This document shows, one piece after another, positions 1 to 7,750 of a DNA stretch of 35,843 nucleotides (position 1 is the stretch's first letter; each line of letters begins with the position of its first letter). The position numbers and the translations under genes are program-made. This DNA comes from Ruminococcus sp. (lineage in GTDB: Bacteria; Bacillota; Clostridia; Oscillospirales; Ruminococcaceae). The stretch lies in NCBI RefSeq assembly GCF_024692365.1, contig NZ_JAILMR010000023.1:1-35843 (forward strand). The letters are read 5' to 3'. A model generated the notes under the pieces. It was given only the letters and a program-made list of their open reading frames with translations, did not search any database and was not told the DNA's origin.

Positions 1-1
1 C

Positions 2-76
2 AAGAAAAAGGATATCACAGTGATACGCCCCATTTACGAGATAACAAAAGTAACACTTGACAAAGACGGGATATAA
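2..76 (+). CDS. C-terminal end of an unidentified upstream gene (partial)
   Basis: An open frame enters from the left edge and ends at a TAA at 74-76, nine bases before the truA start. Only 24 residues are visible (they end KVTLDKDGI), too few to identify a family. The tight spacing to truA and ATA isoleucine codons like those of the neighbours suggest a real gene end in the same operon, but a chance open frame cannot be excluded. Confidence 0.45.
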   Translation, partial: KKKDITVIRPIYEITKVTLDKDGI

Positions 77-85
77 GTTTATAAT

Positions 86-838
86 ATGAGATACTTCAAA
101 ATGACGCTGGCTTATGACGGCAGCAATTATCACGGCTGGCAGAGACAATCCAATGCGCTGGCTGTACAGGAGGTAGTGGAAGACGCTATCTTTAAGCTGA
201 CGGGAGAAAAGGTGGTCGTGCAGGGCTGTTCGCGTACTGATGCGGGAGTCCATGCAAGGGAATATGTGCTTTCTTTCGGGCTTGAACTGCCGATAAACTG
301 TCGGGGCATACAGCTTGGGCTGAACTCATGGCTGCCCGATGATATCAGTGTCATAGGCTGCGAGGAAGCCGATGAAGGCTTTCACGCCAGATATATGTGC
401 AAAGGCAAGGAGTACGAGTATATCGTACATAACAGCAGGATTAAAGACCCTTTCATGCGCAATACTGCTTTCAGGAACACTTATCCCATAGATGAGAAAC
501 TTCTGGACAAAGCGGCAAAGGATTTTGTTGGCGAGCATGATTTCAAGGCATTCTGTTCAACTGCCTGCGACAAAGAGATAACAGTTAGGAAAATATATCG
601 TTTCGATGTCAGGCGCGAAGGTGACAAGGTCATCTTCACCGTGGCAGGAAACGGGTTTTTATACAATATGGTCAGGATAATGGTGGGAACCCTGCTTTTC
701 ATTAACGAGGGGAAGATAGCCTCTGACGCTATCCCCCGCATACTGGATTCAAAGGACAGAAAAAAAGCAGGCAAAACAGTACCGCCCCAGGGATTGTACC
801 TGAATAAAGTTTATTATGATGAGGTATCGGTAGATTGA
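86..838 (+). CDS. truA: tRNA pseudouridine(38-40) synthase TruA
   Basis: TruA converts uridines 38-40 of the tRNA anticodon arm to pseudouridine in the cytoplasm. The 250-residue length is normal for the family. The N-terminus (FKMTLAYDGSNYHGWQRQ) is typical, and the catalytic-aspartate motif CSRTDAGVHA is present with Asp52. The C-terminal part carries the usual FLYNMVRIMVGTL helix. ATG 86 is the only start matching the family N-terminus, although the Shine-Dalgarno is weak. The gene overlaps the next start codon by four bases (TTGA), so the two are translationally coupled. Identification is firm from motifs. Confidence 0.97.
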   Translation: MRYFKMTLAYDGSNYHGWQRQSNALAVQEVVEDAIFKLTGEKVVVQGCSRTDAGVHAREYVLSFGLELPINCRGIQLGLNSWLPDDISVIGCEEADEGFHARYMCKGKEYEYIVHNSRIKDPFMRNTAFRNTYPIDEKLLDKAAKDFVGEHDFKAFCSTACDKEITVRKIYRFDVRREGDKVIFTVAGNGFLYNMVRIMVGTLLFINEGKIASDAIPRILDSKDRKKAGKTVPPQGLYLNKVYYDEVSVD

Positions 839-2649
839 GCAACAGGAATAAAAACAGAAAAGGCAGAAGAAAACGCCGCCCCGAGGACATCATCAGGGAA
901 ATAGATGAGATGGCTGAGCTCGCCGATTTCACGGATAAACCCGTAGAAAAAGAATCGGAAGAAAGCGAAGAAGCCGAGGCAACGTCCGAGGAGATAGTAT
1001 CGGTCGAGGGCGAAGATATCGTTGAAACTGCCGAAGAAGCTGTTGAAGAAACAGCCGAAACTGTGGAAGATACCGCAGAGGAAACTATCGAAGAAACAGT
1101 CGAATCTGAGGAAGAAACCACAGAAGAAACAGCAGAGGACACCGAGGAAATTTCCGAAGAAACTTCCGAGGAACCAGCTGAAGAATCCTATAAAGGCTTA
1201 GTGCAAGGCACTTTTATGGAAAACGTGCAGGAAGCATATGAGGAATCTTTGGAAGAAGCCGAGGATGAAGCCGAGGAAGAAGAAGTCCCCGAAAGAAAAG
1301 CGGTGAAAGAAAAGCCGCATAAGAAAAAGCATAAGCAGTCCTCACAGCGTAAAAAATCTGCACCGCCCAGAGATGAAGCGGAACTTGCGAGAAAAAGCAT
1401 AAAGCACACCCGCACAGGCGGCATACCCGATGAGGAACCCCGCCGACGCAGGAGAAAGCCCGAACACGTAGCACCCTCTCCCGAAGAGATACGCGATGCA
1501 AGACACCGCGAGAAGAAAAAGCGTCAGATAAGGACTATCGTGGCTGTGCTGATAGTGGCTGTTTTCGCAGGCGGAGCCTACCTTACAAGAGGAAAATGGG
1601 TGCCTAAGCTTGAAAGCGTGCTGTACCGCCCTAAAGAGACTATCGTCAACGACGGCGAAGTCAAAAAGGGAAACTTCCCCCTGAGTTTTGACGATGGTTC
1701 GGTAAGCAGTATAAGCAATACAGGCAGCTATCTGCTTTGTCTTGATAAGAATCAGCTGAAATTCTACGATCAGGACGGTGAAGAGAGCAACTCATTCAGC
1801 CACAACTATGCAGACCCTGTTATGAGAACATCAGACAAGAGGGTACTGCTTTACGATAAGGGCGGAAGCTCCCTGATGGTAGTTGGCAAAAAGAGCGAGA
1901 TGTTCACAAAATCCGTGACAAACAGGCTGATAATGGCTGAGCTGGCTTCAAACGACAATGTGGCTGTGGTCACTTCCGATGAGAAGTACGCAGGCATACT
2001 GACGGTGTATGACGGCAACGGCAGAGAAATATACAAGTGGTCGAGCAGTGCGTCTATACTGAGCGTAACTTTCGACGAAAGCGGAAGCGGCTGTTTTGTG
2101 ACCACATATTCAAGTAAGGGCGGTATGCTGAGTTCGATAGTCAGATATCTGAAATTCGACTCCGAAGACCCCGAGATGGTCAGCGAACCGCTGCCCGTAC
2201 TGGCTTTGCAGGCTATGAAAAACGAGAGCGGTGACATCTGGGTAGCAGGTGACACAGCATTCTACAGGCTTGACAGCAGGGGCAATATACTGACCACATA
2301 TAAATACGAGGGCACGATATCGGATTTCGCCCTGAGTGAAAGCTGTGCAGCCATCGTGCTGAATGGCATACAGCGCAGGTCTTCCGAACTGCTGATATTC
2401 GACAGCAGCACGGAGAACGACCAGCCCGATAAAAGGGTGAAAGAAGCCGACGGCGACCCCGAAAGGCTGAAAATAAGCGGCAACAAGATAGTACTGCTGA
2501 AAGCGAACAGCATAGACTGTTACGACAGGTTCGGCAATCTTGATGCAACAGCTGAATGCAGCTCGGATTACAGTGATTTTGTTTACTTCGGTGACAGCGT
2601 ATACTTCTGCGATTACCGCGAGGTGAACAAGATATCCTTTGCCACATAG
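835..2649 (+). CDS. Membrane-anchored protein, acidic N-terminal region and extracytoplasmic beta-rich domain (DUF5711-like)
   Basis: 604 residues in four parts. Residues 1-20 are basic. Residues about 38-155 are low-complexity and extremely rich in Glu, with repeated EETxEE-like units. Residues about 155-230 are Lys/Arg-rich. A single membrane helix lies near 233-250 (TIVAVLIVAVFAGGAYL), followed by about 350 residues with short beta-type repeats, probably a propeller-like domain outside the membrane. This resembles the clostridial DUF5711 family, whose function is not known to me; that assignment is from memory. The start is TTG 835, inside the truA stop, with GAGGT at 821-825 nine bases upstream. 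Co-transcription with truA and the CvpA-family gene is likely. The acidic-then-basic order puts both charged stretches in the cytoplasm, so they could be a protein- or nucleic-acid-binding tail (inference). Confidence 0.85.
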   Translation: MSNRNKNRKGRRKRRPEDIIREIDEMAELADFTDKPVEKESEESEEAEATSEEIVSVEGEDIVETAEEAVEETAETVEDTAEETIEETVESEEETTEETAEDTEEISEETSEEPAEESYKGLVQGTFMENVQEAYEESLEEAEDEAEEEEVPERKAVKEKPHKKKHKQSSQRKKSAPPRDEAELARKSIKHTRTGGIPDEEPRRRRRKPEHVAPSPEEIRDARHREKKKRQIRTIVAVLIVAVFAGGAYLTRGKWVPKLESVLYRPKETIVNDGEVKKGNFPLSFDDGSVSSISNTGSYLLCLDKNQLKFYDQDGEESNSFSHNYADPVMRTSDKRVLLYDKGGSSLMVVGKKSEMFTKSVTNRLIMAELASNDNVAVVTSDEKYAGILTVYDGNGREIYKWSSSASILSVTFDESGSGCFVTTYSSKGGMLSSIVRYLKFDSEDPEMVSEPLPVLALQAMKNESGDIWVAGDTAFYRLDSRGNILTTYKYEGTISDFALSESCAAIVLNGIQRRSSELLIFDSSTENDQPDKRVKEADGDPERLKISGNKIVLLKANSIDCYDRFGNLDATAECSSDYSDFVYFGDSVYFCDYREVNKISFAT

Positions 2650-2662
2650 CAGGAGGAAGAGC

Positions 2663-3541
2663 ATGGCTTTTATACTTGATGCATCTGTGGTCCTGATACT
2701 GGTGGTGACCTGCATAGTGGGCTATACAAAAGGCTTCCGCAAGAGTATCATAGGTATGCTGAGTGCCGTTATCGCCACAATATCAGCGGCGGCTTTTTCC
2801 GATGCGCTGGCTGAACCTGTGTACAACAGGTATATGCGTGATAACGTCAAGGCTCATGTGATGAGGGGCATCGAAGGTGCCGACCCGAAGAAGATAATCA
2901 TGGATAAGCTGACAGAGCGCGGCTACGGTGAGTATTTCACCGAAGACGAGATAGGTCAGACCGTCGAAAAGGGCGGCGACATTGATAAGAACGTCAGCGA
3001 ACTGATGAAAAGCAAGGGATTCGGGCATGATGATATCGACGGACTCAACGATGAGATCGACAGTTATCTTGATAATGAACTGCGTATGAAGATCAATACC
3101 CAGATGGCGAACGCAGGTCTTTCGCGGTTCAGCGAGAGCATCAGGATATCCTCGGAAGATATGCGCGAATGCGTAAAAAGGGTGGCTACCCAGAGCAAGG
3201 AAGATGCGGCGGATTACATCGTTGAAAAGGCGGTAAGCCCCATAATGACAGGTGTTATACGCTGTCTGATATTTTTGATAAGCTATCTGGTGATGATACT
3301 TCTGCTCAAACTGATAGTGGCGGTATCAGGCATAATGGATAAATTGAAGGAAGTCAAGGCGGCTGACCGCTTTGCAGGGCTGGCACTGGGCACTATAATG
3401 GGACTGCTTTATGTTTCCGTCATCGCCTGGGGGCTCAGCGTATTCTGTCGGGCGACAAAGGACAGCCTGACAGCGATAAATGCAGGTATAGCAGAACAGA
3501 CTTATCTGTTCAGATATTTCTTTGACTTTTTCCACGGCTGA
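2663..3541 (+). CDS. CvpA-family membrane protein
   Basis: 292 residues. The N-terminus carries two hydrophobic helices within residues 1-45, separated by the short basic turn GYTKGFRKS, which is characteristic of CvpA (colicin V production) proteins. A soluble charged region follows (about 55-190), then two to three C-terminal helices (about 195-285). The role of CvpA proteins in Firmicutes is unsettled; cell-envelope and secretion roles have been proposed for the family. I chose ATG 2663 rather than the longer frame starting at 2639 because AGGAGGA at 2651-2657 sits at ideal distance, and the earlier start lies inside the upstream gene. The gene follows the DUF5711-like gene by 13 bases. 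Confidence 0.85.
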   Translation: MAFILDASVVLILVVTCIVGYTKGFRKSIIGMLSAVIATISAAAFSDALAEPVYNRYMRDNVKAHVMRGIEGADPKKIIMDKLTERGYGEYFTEDEIGQTVEKGGDIDKNVSELMKSKGFGHDDIDGLNDEIDSYLDNELRMKINTQMANAGLSRFSESIRISSEDMRECVKRVATQSKEDAADYIVEKAVSPIMTGVIRCLIFLISYLVMILLLKLIVAVSGIMDKLKEVKAADRFAGLALGTIMGLLYVSVIAWGLSVFCRATKDSLTAINAGIAEQTYLFRYFFDFFHG

Positions 3542-3608
3542 TATGTAGTCGGTATTATGAATAGGATATTTACAGCCTTGCTTTGCGCAGGGCGGAAAGG
3601 AGATAAGT

Positions 3609-5972
3609 ATGATAAAGTGTTCAAGGTGCGGCAAAAGACCTGCAGTGGTATTCGTATCCTCTGCGAACCCCAATGACCCTACCAAGGCAATGAAGAATGA
3701 GGGCCTGTGCCTTAGCTGTGCGAGAGAACTGAAGATACCTCAGGTGGAGGACTACATCAAAAAGATGGGTATTTCCGATGAGGAGATCGAGGCAATGAAC
3801 AACACATTTGATGAGCTGGATGACGGCGTGGATTTCGAGCCCGGCGGAAGCGGCACTATGCCCGATATACTGTCGAATCTCTTCGGCGGCATAAAGAGCA
3901 TGGCTGATAATCTGGAGAAGAATCTTACAGGAGGCGAGGGCTTTGCGAACATCATGCCCGAAGCACCCAAGAGAAAATCATCTCCCGAACAGGCAGAAAA
4001 AGAGCCCAGAGGAAAGAACGGCAAGAAGCTGAAATTCCTCAATAACTACTGCACCAACCTTACCAAGAAAGCCCGTGACGGCGAGCTTGACAATATCATC
4101 GGACGTGACAGGGAGATATCGAGAGTCGAGCATATACTTTCCAGACGTCAGAAGAACAATCCCTGCCTGATAGGTGAACCCGGTGTAGGTAAGACAGCCA
4201 TCGCTGAGGGCATCGCCCAGAAGATAGTTTCGGGTGATGTGCCTTTCCATCTGCGTGATAAGGAGATATATCTTCTCGACCTGACTTCACTGGTCGCAGG
4301 CACACAGTTCCGCGGACAGTTCGAGAGCCGCTGCAAGGGTCTTGTTGAGGAAGTCAAGGCAGAGGGCAACATCATTCTGTTCATCGATGAGGTGCATACT
4401 CTGGTAGGCACAGGCGATTCCGAGGGCAGCATGAATGCGGCAAATATCCTGAAGCCCAGCCTTTCAAGAGGTGAGATACAGGTCATCGGTGCAACTACTT
4501 TTTCGGAGTACCGCAAGTATATCGAAAAGGATTCCGCACTTGAAAGACGTTTTCAGCCCGTTACAGTAGGCGAGCCTACCGTTGAGGACACCGTAAGTGT
4601 TCTCGAGGGCATAAGCAAGTACTATGAGGAGTATCACAGGGTACACGTTTCAAAGGAGACCCTGAGAAAGTGCGCAATACTTTCCGAGAGATATATCAAT
4701 GACAGATTCCTCCCCGATAAGGCTATCGACCTGCTGGACGAAGCCTGCGCCTGCACCAGTATTCGCACCCCCGAGATCGCTGACTATATAAGCGCAAAGG
4801 AAGAGCTGGAAAAGCACACAAATCTTATCGACACTTACGAGCAGAAAGACGAGCCCGATTTCGAGATAATCGCAAGAGAGAAGAGCGAGATAAGCCGTCT
4901 GCAAAAGCAGATTGAAGATTTGGAGCAGAAACTGGGTGAGGTATACGTTACCGACGAGGATATCTCCAAGGTCATCGAACTGTGGACGGGTATACCCGCC
5001 AACAAGATAGCTGAGAGCGAATTCGAGAAGATACGCAATCTTAAAGACGAGATGTCCAAGAGGGTCATCGGTCAGGACGAAGCTGTTGACAAGGTTGCCA
5101 AGGCTATCAAGAGGACCAGAGTTCAGCTTGATAAAAGACGCAGACCTGCATCTTTCATCTTCGTAGGACCCACAGGTGTCGGCAAGACCGAGCTTGTCAA
5201 GGTGCTGGGTGAATCCCTCTTTGATGCCACAGAACCCCTTATCAGGATAGATATGTCGGAGTATATGGAGAAGTACAGCGTATCCAAGCTCATCGGCTCA
5301 CCTCCCGGATATGTTGGTTATGACGAGGCAGGTCAGCTGACTGAAAAGGTAAGGCGCAGACCTTACAGCGTAGTGCTTTTCGATGAGATAGAAAAGGCTC
5401 ACCCCGATGTTATGAATATCCTCCTCCAGATACTGGACGAGGGCAAGATAAACGATTCACAGGGCAGAAGCGTATCCTTTGAGAACACTGTTATCGTTAT
5501 GACCTCCAACGCAGGTGCCGCTGATAAGGACACAGGTGTGGGCTTCAACAAGACCGACACCGAGATAGCCGAAAACAAGGCTATGAAGGCTCTGAGAGAG
5601 TTCCTGAAACCCGAGTTCCTTGGTCGTGTGGACGAGATAGTAATGTTCAACGCACTGACAAAGGAGAACTACGAGAAGATAGCAGCTCTTATGCTGGACG
5701 AGATGAAGCAGCCGCTTTCGGAAAAGGCTATAAAGCTGGAGTATACCGACGAAGCGCTTAAACTCATCGCGGAGAAGAGCCACGGCAGAAAGCTGGGCGC
5801 AAGAGATATCCGCCGCGTGATAAGAGCAGAAGTCGAGGACAAGATAGCAGAAGTCATCGTCGAGAACGGCGAGGGCTGTATCGGTCTGGTAAAGGTCGGT
5901 GCAGACGGCGACAAGCTGACAGTCGAGACCGACAAGGACAGCAGTGTAAAGCTGGCTAAGAACGAAGAATAA
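3609..5972 (+). CDS. ClpE-like AAA+ unfoldase subunit of the Clp protease, N-terminal zinc finger
   Basis: 787-residue Hsp100 ATPase that would unfold substrates for ClpP. The N-terminus has a four-cysteine zinc site (Cys4, Cys7, Cys34, Cys37) in place of the double Clp_N domain of ClpC, which is the ClpE arrangement. Two AAA+ modules follow. The first has Walker A GEPGVGKT (189-196) and Walker B LFIDE near 257. The second has GPTGVGKT (520-527) and Walker B LFDE near 590. A coiled-coil/UVR-like linker (around 420-445) lies between them. VGF at 644-646 matches the ClpP-docking tripeptide. A strong AAAGGAG site precedes ATG 3609. No CtsR-type direct repeat was recognised in the 67-base upstream gap, so it may be read through from truA. 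ClpE versus a zinc-finger ClpC variant is not fully settled. Confidence 0.93.
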   Translation: MIKCSRCGKRPAVVFVSSANPNDPTKAMKNEGLCLSCARELKIPQVEDYIKKMGISDEEIEAMNNTFDELDDGVDFEPGGSGTMPDILSNLFGGIKSMADNLEKNLTGGEGFANIMPEAPKRKSSPEQAEKEPRGKNGKKLKFLNNYCTNLTKKARDGELDNIIGRDREISRVEHILSRRQKNNPCLIGEPGVGKTAIAEGIAQKIVSGDVPFHLRDKEIYLLDLTSLVAGTQFRGQFESRCKGLVEEVKAEGNIILFIDEVHTLVGTGDSEGSMNAANILKPSLSRGEIQVIGATTFSEYRKYIEKDSALERRFQPVTVGEPTVEDTVSVLEGISKYYEEYHRVHVSKETLRKCAILSERYINDRFLPDKAIDLLDEACACTSIRTPEIADYISAKEELEKHTNLIDTYEQKDEPDFEIIAREKSEISRLQKQIEDLEQKLGEVYVTDEDISKVIELWTGIPANKIAESEFEKIRNLKDEMSKRVIGQDEAVDKVAKAIKRTRVQLDKRRRPASFIFVGPTGVGKTELVKVLGESLFDATEPLIRIDMSEYMEKYSVSKLIGSPPGYVGYDEAGQLTEKVRRRPYSVVLFDEIEKAHPDVMNILLQILDEGKINDSQGRSVSFENTVIVMTSNAGAADKDTGVGFNKTDTEIAENKAMKALREFLKPEFLGRVDEIVMFNALTKENYEKIAALMLDEMKQPLSEKAIKLEYTDEALKLIAEKSHGRKLGARDIRRVIRAEVEDKIAEVIVENGEGCIGLVKVGADGDKLTVETDKDSSVKLAKNEE

Positions 5973-5985
5973 ATTAAATGTGAAT

Positions 5986-6020
5986 TCCCCCGCGGGAAAG
6001 TATCCTGCGGGGGATATTTT
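5986..6020 (+). terminator. Rho-independent terminator after the clp gene
   Basis: A 12-bp stem (5986-5997 with 6003-6014, one G-U pair) with a five-base loop and ATATTTTAT after it, starting 14 bases past the clp stop codon. Confidence 0.9.
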
Positions 6021-6108
6021 ATGTCTGAAACTAAGCAATAAGTCCGTTTGGTGATGTGGCGAAAAAATTTTCGAAAAACTAAAAATGTTTAAGGTAAATT
6101 TTAACCGG

Positions 6109-6184
6109 GGGTGTTATCATATATACAAGCTCAAAGATAGAAAGAGCAAAACAAAGCATTCAAGAGCTGATGATAATTTCACCC
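6109..6184. other. Long imperfect stem-loop in the intergenic region (candidate structured RNA)
   Basis: GGGTG TTATCAT at 6109-6120 can pair with ATGATAA (6170-6176) and CACCC (6180-6184), leaving a three-base bulge. Inside it AGCTC (6128-6132) pairs with GAGCT (6164-6168). The terminator-like hairpin at 6213-6240 follows 29 bases later. The pair could be a short transcript of about 130 bases or a leader. No convincing promoter is visible just upstream and I do not recognise a known RNA family. Confidence 0.35.
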
Positions 6185-6212
6185 TCTCCTATAAATAGTT
6201 TTACCGCAGAAT

Positions 6213-6245
6213 GGTCCACGATATGAGTCGTGGGCTATTTTGTTT
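6213..6245 (+). terminator. Probable rho-independent terminator
   Basis: A nine-pair stem (6213-6221 with 6228-6236, core CCACGA/TCGTGG) with loop TATGAG is followed by ATTTTGTTTATG. It separates the structured stretch at 6109-6184 from the promoter of the GntR-ABC operon. Confidence 0.6.
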
Positions 6246-6382
6246 ATGTGGATATATACAGTTGGGGTGGGTGTGTATACAGTTCGGGGGTGGAATTTGG
6301 CGGCGATTAGTGCATATTGCTGAAATAAGTACGGTGAATTCGACGGCGGATTGTGCTGCTATACAAAGAAACTGCCTATGTG

Positions 6383-6411
6383 TTGACAAATCTGTGCAAA
6401 CTGTGTATACT
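6383..6411 (+). promoter_or_regulatory. Sigma-A promoter of the GntR-ABC operon
   Basis: TTGACA at 6383-6388 and TATACT at 6406-6411 are separated by exactly 17 bases, close to perfect consensus. Transcription would start near 6418, leaving a leader of about 158 bases before the first small gene at 6576. Confidence 0.88.
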
Positions 6412-6417
6412 GTATAC
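6405..6417. promoter_or_regulatory. Palindromic operator GTATAC-T-GTATAC, probable GntR/YtrA site
   Basis: GTATACTGTATAC is a palindrome with a single central base and covers the whole -10 box. GntR-family proteins bind GT-n-AC palindromes. Because two YtrA-type GntR genes lie downstream in the same transcript, autorepression by promoter occlusion is the natural reading (inference). Single GTATAC/TATAC copies also occur at 6255-6259 and 6275-6280. Confidence 0.6.
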
Positions 6418-6493
6418 ATACAGTTCAAACTTAGTGAACAGTGAATACAGTTTTATACGGACAGACAAAGAAAAAAGCGCGTACAAAACTGTG

Positions 6494-6523
6494 AACGAAA
6501 GACAGGACACAGCAAAACGGAAA
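6494..6523 (+). repeat. Leader direct repeat, copy 1
   Basis: A 30-bp purine-rich segment (AACGAAAGAC... to ...ACGGAAA) recurs at 7060-7089 with two differences. Copy 1 is in the leader before the first small gene. Copy 2 ends at the ribosome-binding region of the first GntR gene. Confidence 0.75.
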
Positions 6524-6575
6524 AGACAGAAAAACACAGACAACAAAAGCGAGATAACAGAAAGGAGCGGTCGAT

Positions 6576-6755
6576 ATGACAAAGCTGAGAAAGATGTTCG
6601 AGAGCAAGCCGAAGAACAGAGAGTCCGAGGGCGCAGCATTTTTGGCGATAGGTTTGATGTGGCTGATGATGGACGGCATGATGCCTTTGGCTATAACATT
6701 TATGGCGATAGGCTTGGGTGATATCGCAAAGGGCAGGAAAGAGAAGAACAGATAA
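6576..6755 (+). CDS. Small membrane protein, 59 residues
   Basis: ATG 6576 follows a good Shine-Dalgarno (AAAGGAG) and opens a frame of 59 residues ending at TAA 6753-6755. A basic N-terminus (MTKLRKMFESKPKNR) is followed by a Met-rich hydrophobic stretch around residues 19-50 (FLAIGLMWLMMDGMMPLAI) and a basic tail, giving probably two short membrane helices. It is the first gene of the GntR-ABC operon. No family is recognised. A role as a small partner of the transporter is inference from position only. Confidence 0.75.
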   Translation: MTKLRKMFESKPKNRESEGAAFLAIGLMWLMMDGMMPLAITFMAIGLGDIAKGRKEKNR

Positions 6756-6804
6756 TTCCCGCGGAAAGAAACAAAAAGACAGAACTTTAAAGGGAGACAG
6801 AAAA

Positions 6805-6984
6805 ATGAAAAAGACAGAGAAGATACTTGATTCCATATGGAGCGTAATACTTGTAGATGCTATGATTGCTTTGGCGCTGTTTTCACAGGGTCGGACAGCC
6901 GCGGGTGTTATTTTCGCGGTGGGTGCGCTGATGATAACTTTTATAGCGGCGATATTTGGCAGAGATAAACAGAAAAACAGCTGA
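6805..6984 (+). CDS. Small two-helix membrane protein, 59 residues
   Basis: ATG 6805 is preceded by AAAGGGAG. An in-frame start further upstream lies inside the previous gene and lacks such a site. The protein is basic at its N-terminus and then has two hydrophobic helices (about residues 11-28, SVILVDAMIALALF, and 31-52, AAGVIFAVGALMITFIAAIF) and a short basic tail. It has the same length as the preceding small protein but no obvious sequence similarity to it. Function unknown. It is co-transcribed with the regulators and transporter. Confidence 0.78.
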   Translation: MKKTEKILDSIWSVILVDAMIALALFSQGRTAAGVIFAVGALMITFIAAIFGRDKQKNS

Positions 6985-6993
6985 GAAAAATGA

Positions 6994-7030
6994 CCTGCCC
7001 CGCGGGAGAGAGAAATATCCGCGGGACAGG
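6994..7030 (+). other. GC-rich intra-operon hairpin
   Basis: CCTGCCCCGCGG (6994-7005) pairs with CCGCGGGACAGG (7019-7030) with one mismatch across a 13-base loop. No T-run follows, so it is unlikely to terminate. It separates the small membrane-protein genes from the regulator and transporter genes and could be an RNA-processing or stability element. Confidence 0.55.
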
Positions 7031-7059
7031 GGTGAGAAATTCAGAGTAAAAAGCCATCA

Positions 7060-7089
7060 AACGAAAGATAGGAAACAGCAAAACGGAAA
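7060..7089 (+). repeat. Leader direct repeat, copy 2
   Basis: 28 of 30 bases match 6494-6523. Its end runs directly into the GGAAAGAGG ribosome-binding site of the gene at 7099. Confidence 0.75.
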
Positions 7090-7098
7090 GAGGATAAT

Positions 7099-7338
7099 AT
7101 GAATATAGAAATAGATGCGCAGAGCCGTCTGACGATAACAGAACAGATAATCGGACAGATAGAAAGGCTCATTGCTGAGGGGGAACTGAAAGCGGGTGAT
7201 GTGCTCCCCGCAGTAAAGGAAACGGCAGACAGATTACAGATAAGCCGAATGACGACTGCAAAAGCATATGCTCTGCTTTGCAAGAAAGGTCTTGCGGAGC
7301 AGACCGAGGGAAGATTTTTGATCAGGGTAAAAAAGTGA
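7099..7338 (+). CDS. Short GntR-family (YtrA-like) regulator, winged helix only
   Basis: 79 residues consisting almost entirely of a GntR winged-helix domain. The first part (ITEQIIGQIERLIAEGEL) is the usual first helix, the motif LPAVKETADRLQISRMTTAKAY is the recognition region, and FLIRVKK closes the wing. No effector or dimerisation domain follows, which is even shorter than normal YtrA proteins (about 125 residues). GAAAGAGG precedes ATG 7099. It is followed 34 bases later by a full-length paralogue. It may compete with or form heterodimers with that protein at the palindrome at 6405 (inference). Confidence 0.85.
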   Translation: MNIEIDAQSRLTITEQIIGQIERLIAEGELKAGDVLPAVKETADRLQISRMTTAKAYALLCKKGLAEQTEGRFLIRVKK

Positions 7339-7372
7339 TGCGGATATATCCGTGTATGACAGGGGTGAACTG

Positions 7373-7747
7373 ATGAATATATTTATTGATAACAAGAGCG
7401 GTGCGCCGATTTATGACCAGATATTCAACCAGATAAAAAGTCAGATCATAAGCGGGGCACTGAAAGAGGACGAGGCTTTGCCCTCGATACGAAATCTCGC
7501 GAAGGATCTGAAGATAAGCGTGGTTACGACAAAGCGTGCTTACGATGAACTGGAGCGGGAGGGCTTTATATACACCATAGCCGCCAAGGGCTGTTTTGTT
7601 GCGCCCAAAAACGTTGAACTTATAAGAGAAGCCAATCTTAGAAAAATAGAAGAACTGATGGCTGAGATCGGAAAGCTGGCTGCTGGCTGCGGGCTTTCAA
7701 AGAAAGAACTTATTGAGATGTTTGAATACATCACTGAGGAGGAGTAA
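7373..7747 (+). CDS. GntR-family transcriptional regulator, YtrA subfamily
   Basis: 124 residues: a GntR winged-helix domain (about 1-75, with IYDQIFNQIKSQIISGAL and the recognition part LPSIRNLAKDLKISVVTTKRAY) plus a short helical C-terminal tail (about 80-124), the standard YtrA architecture. YtrA-type proteins usually repress adjacent ABC transporter operons. ATG 7373 is chosen over the in-frame 7352 start because AGGGGTG at 7361-7367 is correctly spaced and the sequence MNIFIDNKSGAPIYDQI matches the family N-terminus. The ATPase gene starts three bases after its stop. Confidence 0.93.
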   Translation: MNIFIDNKSGAPIYDQIFNQIKSQIISGALKEDEALPSIRNLAKDLKISVVTTKRAYDELEREGFIYTIAAKGCFVAPKNVELIREANLRKIEELMAEIGKLAAGCGLSKKELIEMFEYITEEE

Positions 7748-7750
7748 CAA

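Noticed and set aside
729..1142. Serine-rich frame opposite the acidic coding region
   Set aside because: Ser/Val-rich composition is the complement of Glu codons in the real gene.
6060..6073. Palindrome CGAAAAAATTTTCG
   Set aside because: AT-rich, with a two-base centre and no regulatory context; likely chance.
6164..6184. CTGATGA, reminiscent of a hammerhead ribozyme core
   Set aside because: No matching GAAA core segment or cleavage triplet is placed around it; it is explained by the long stem-loop at 6109-6184.
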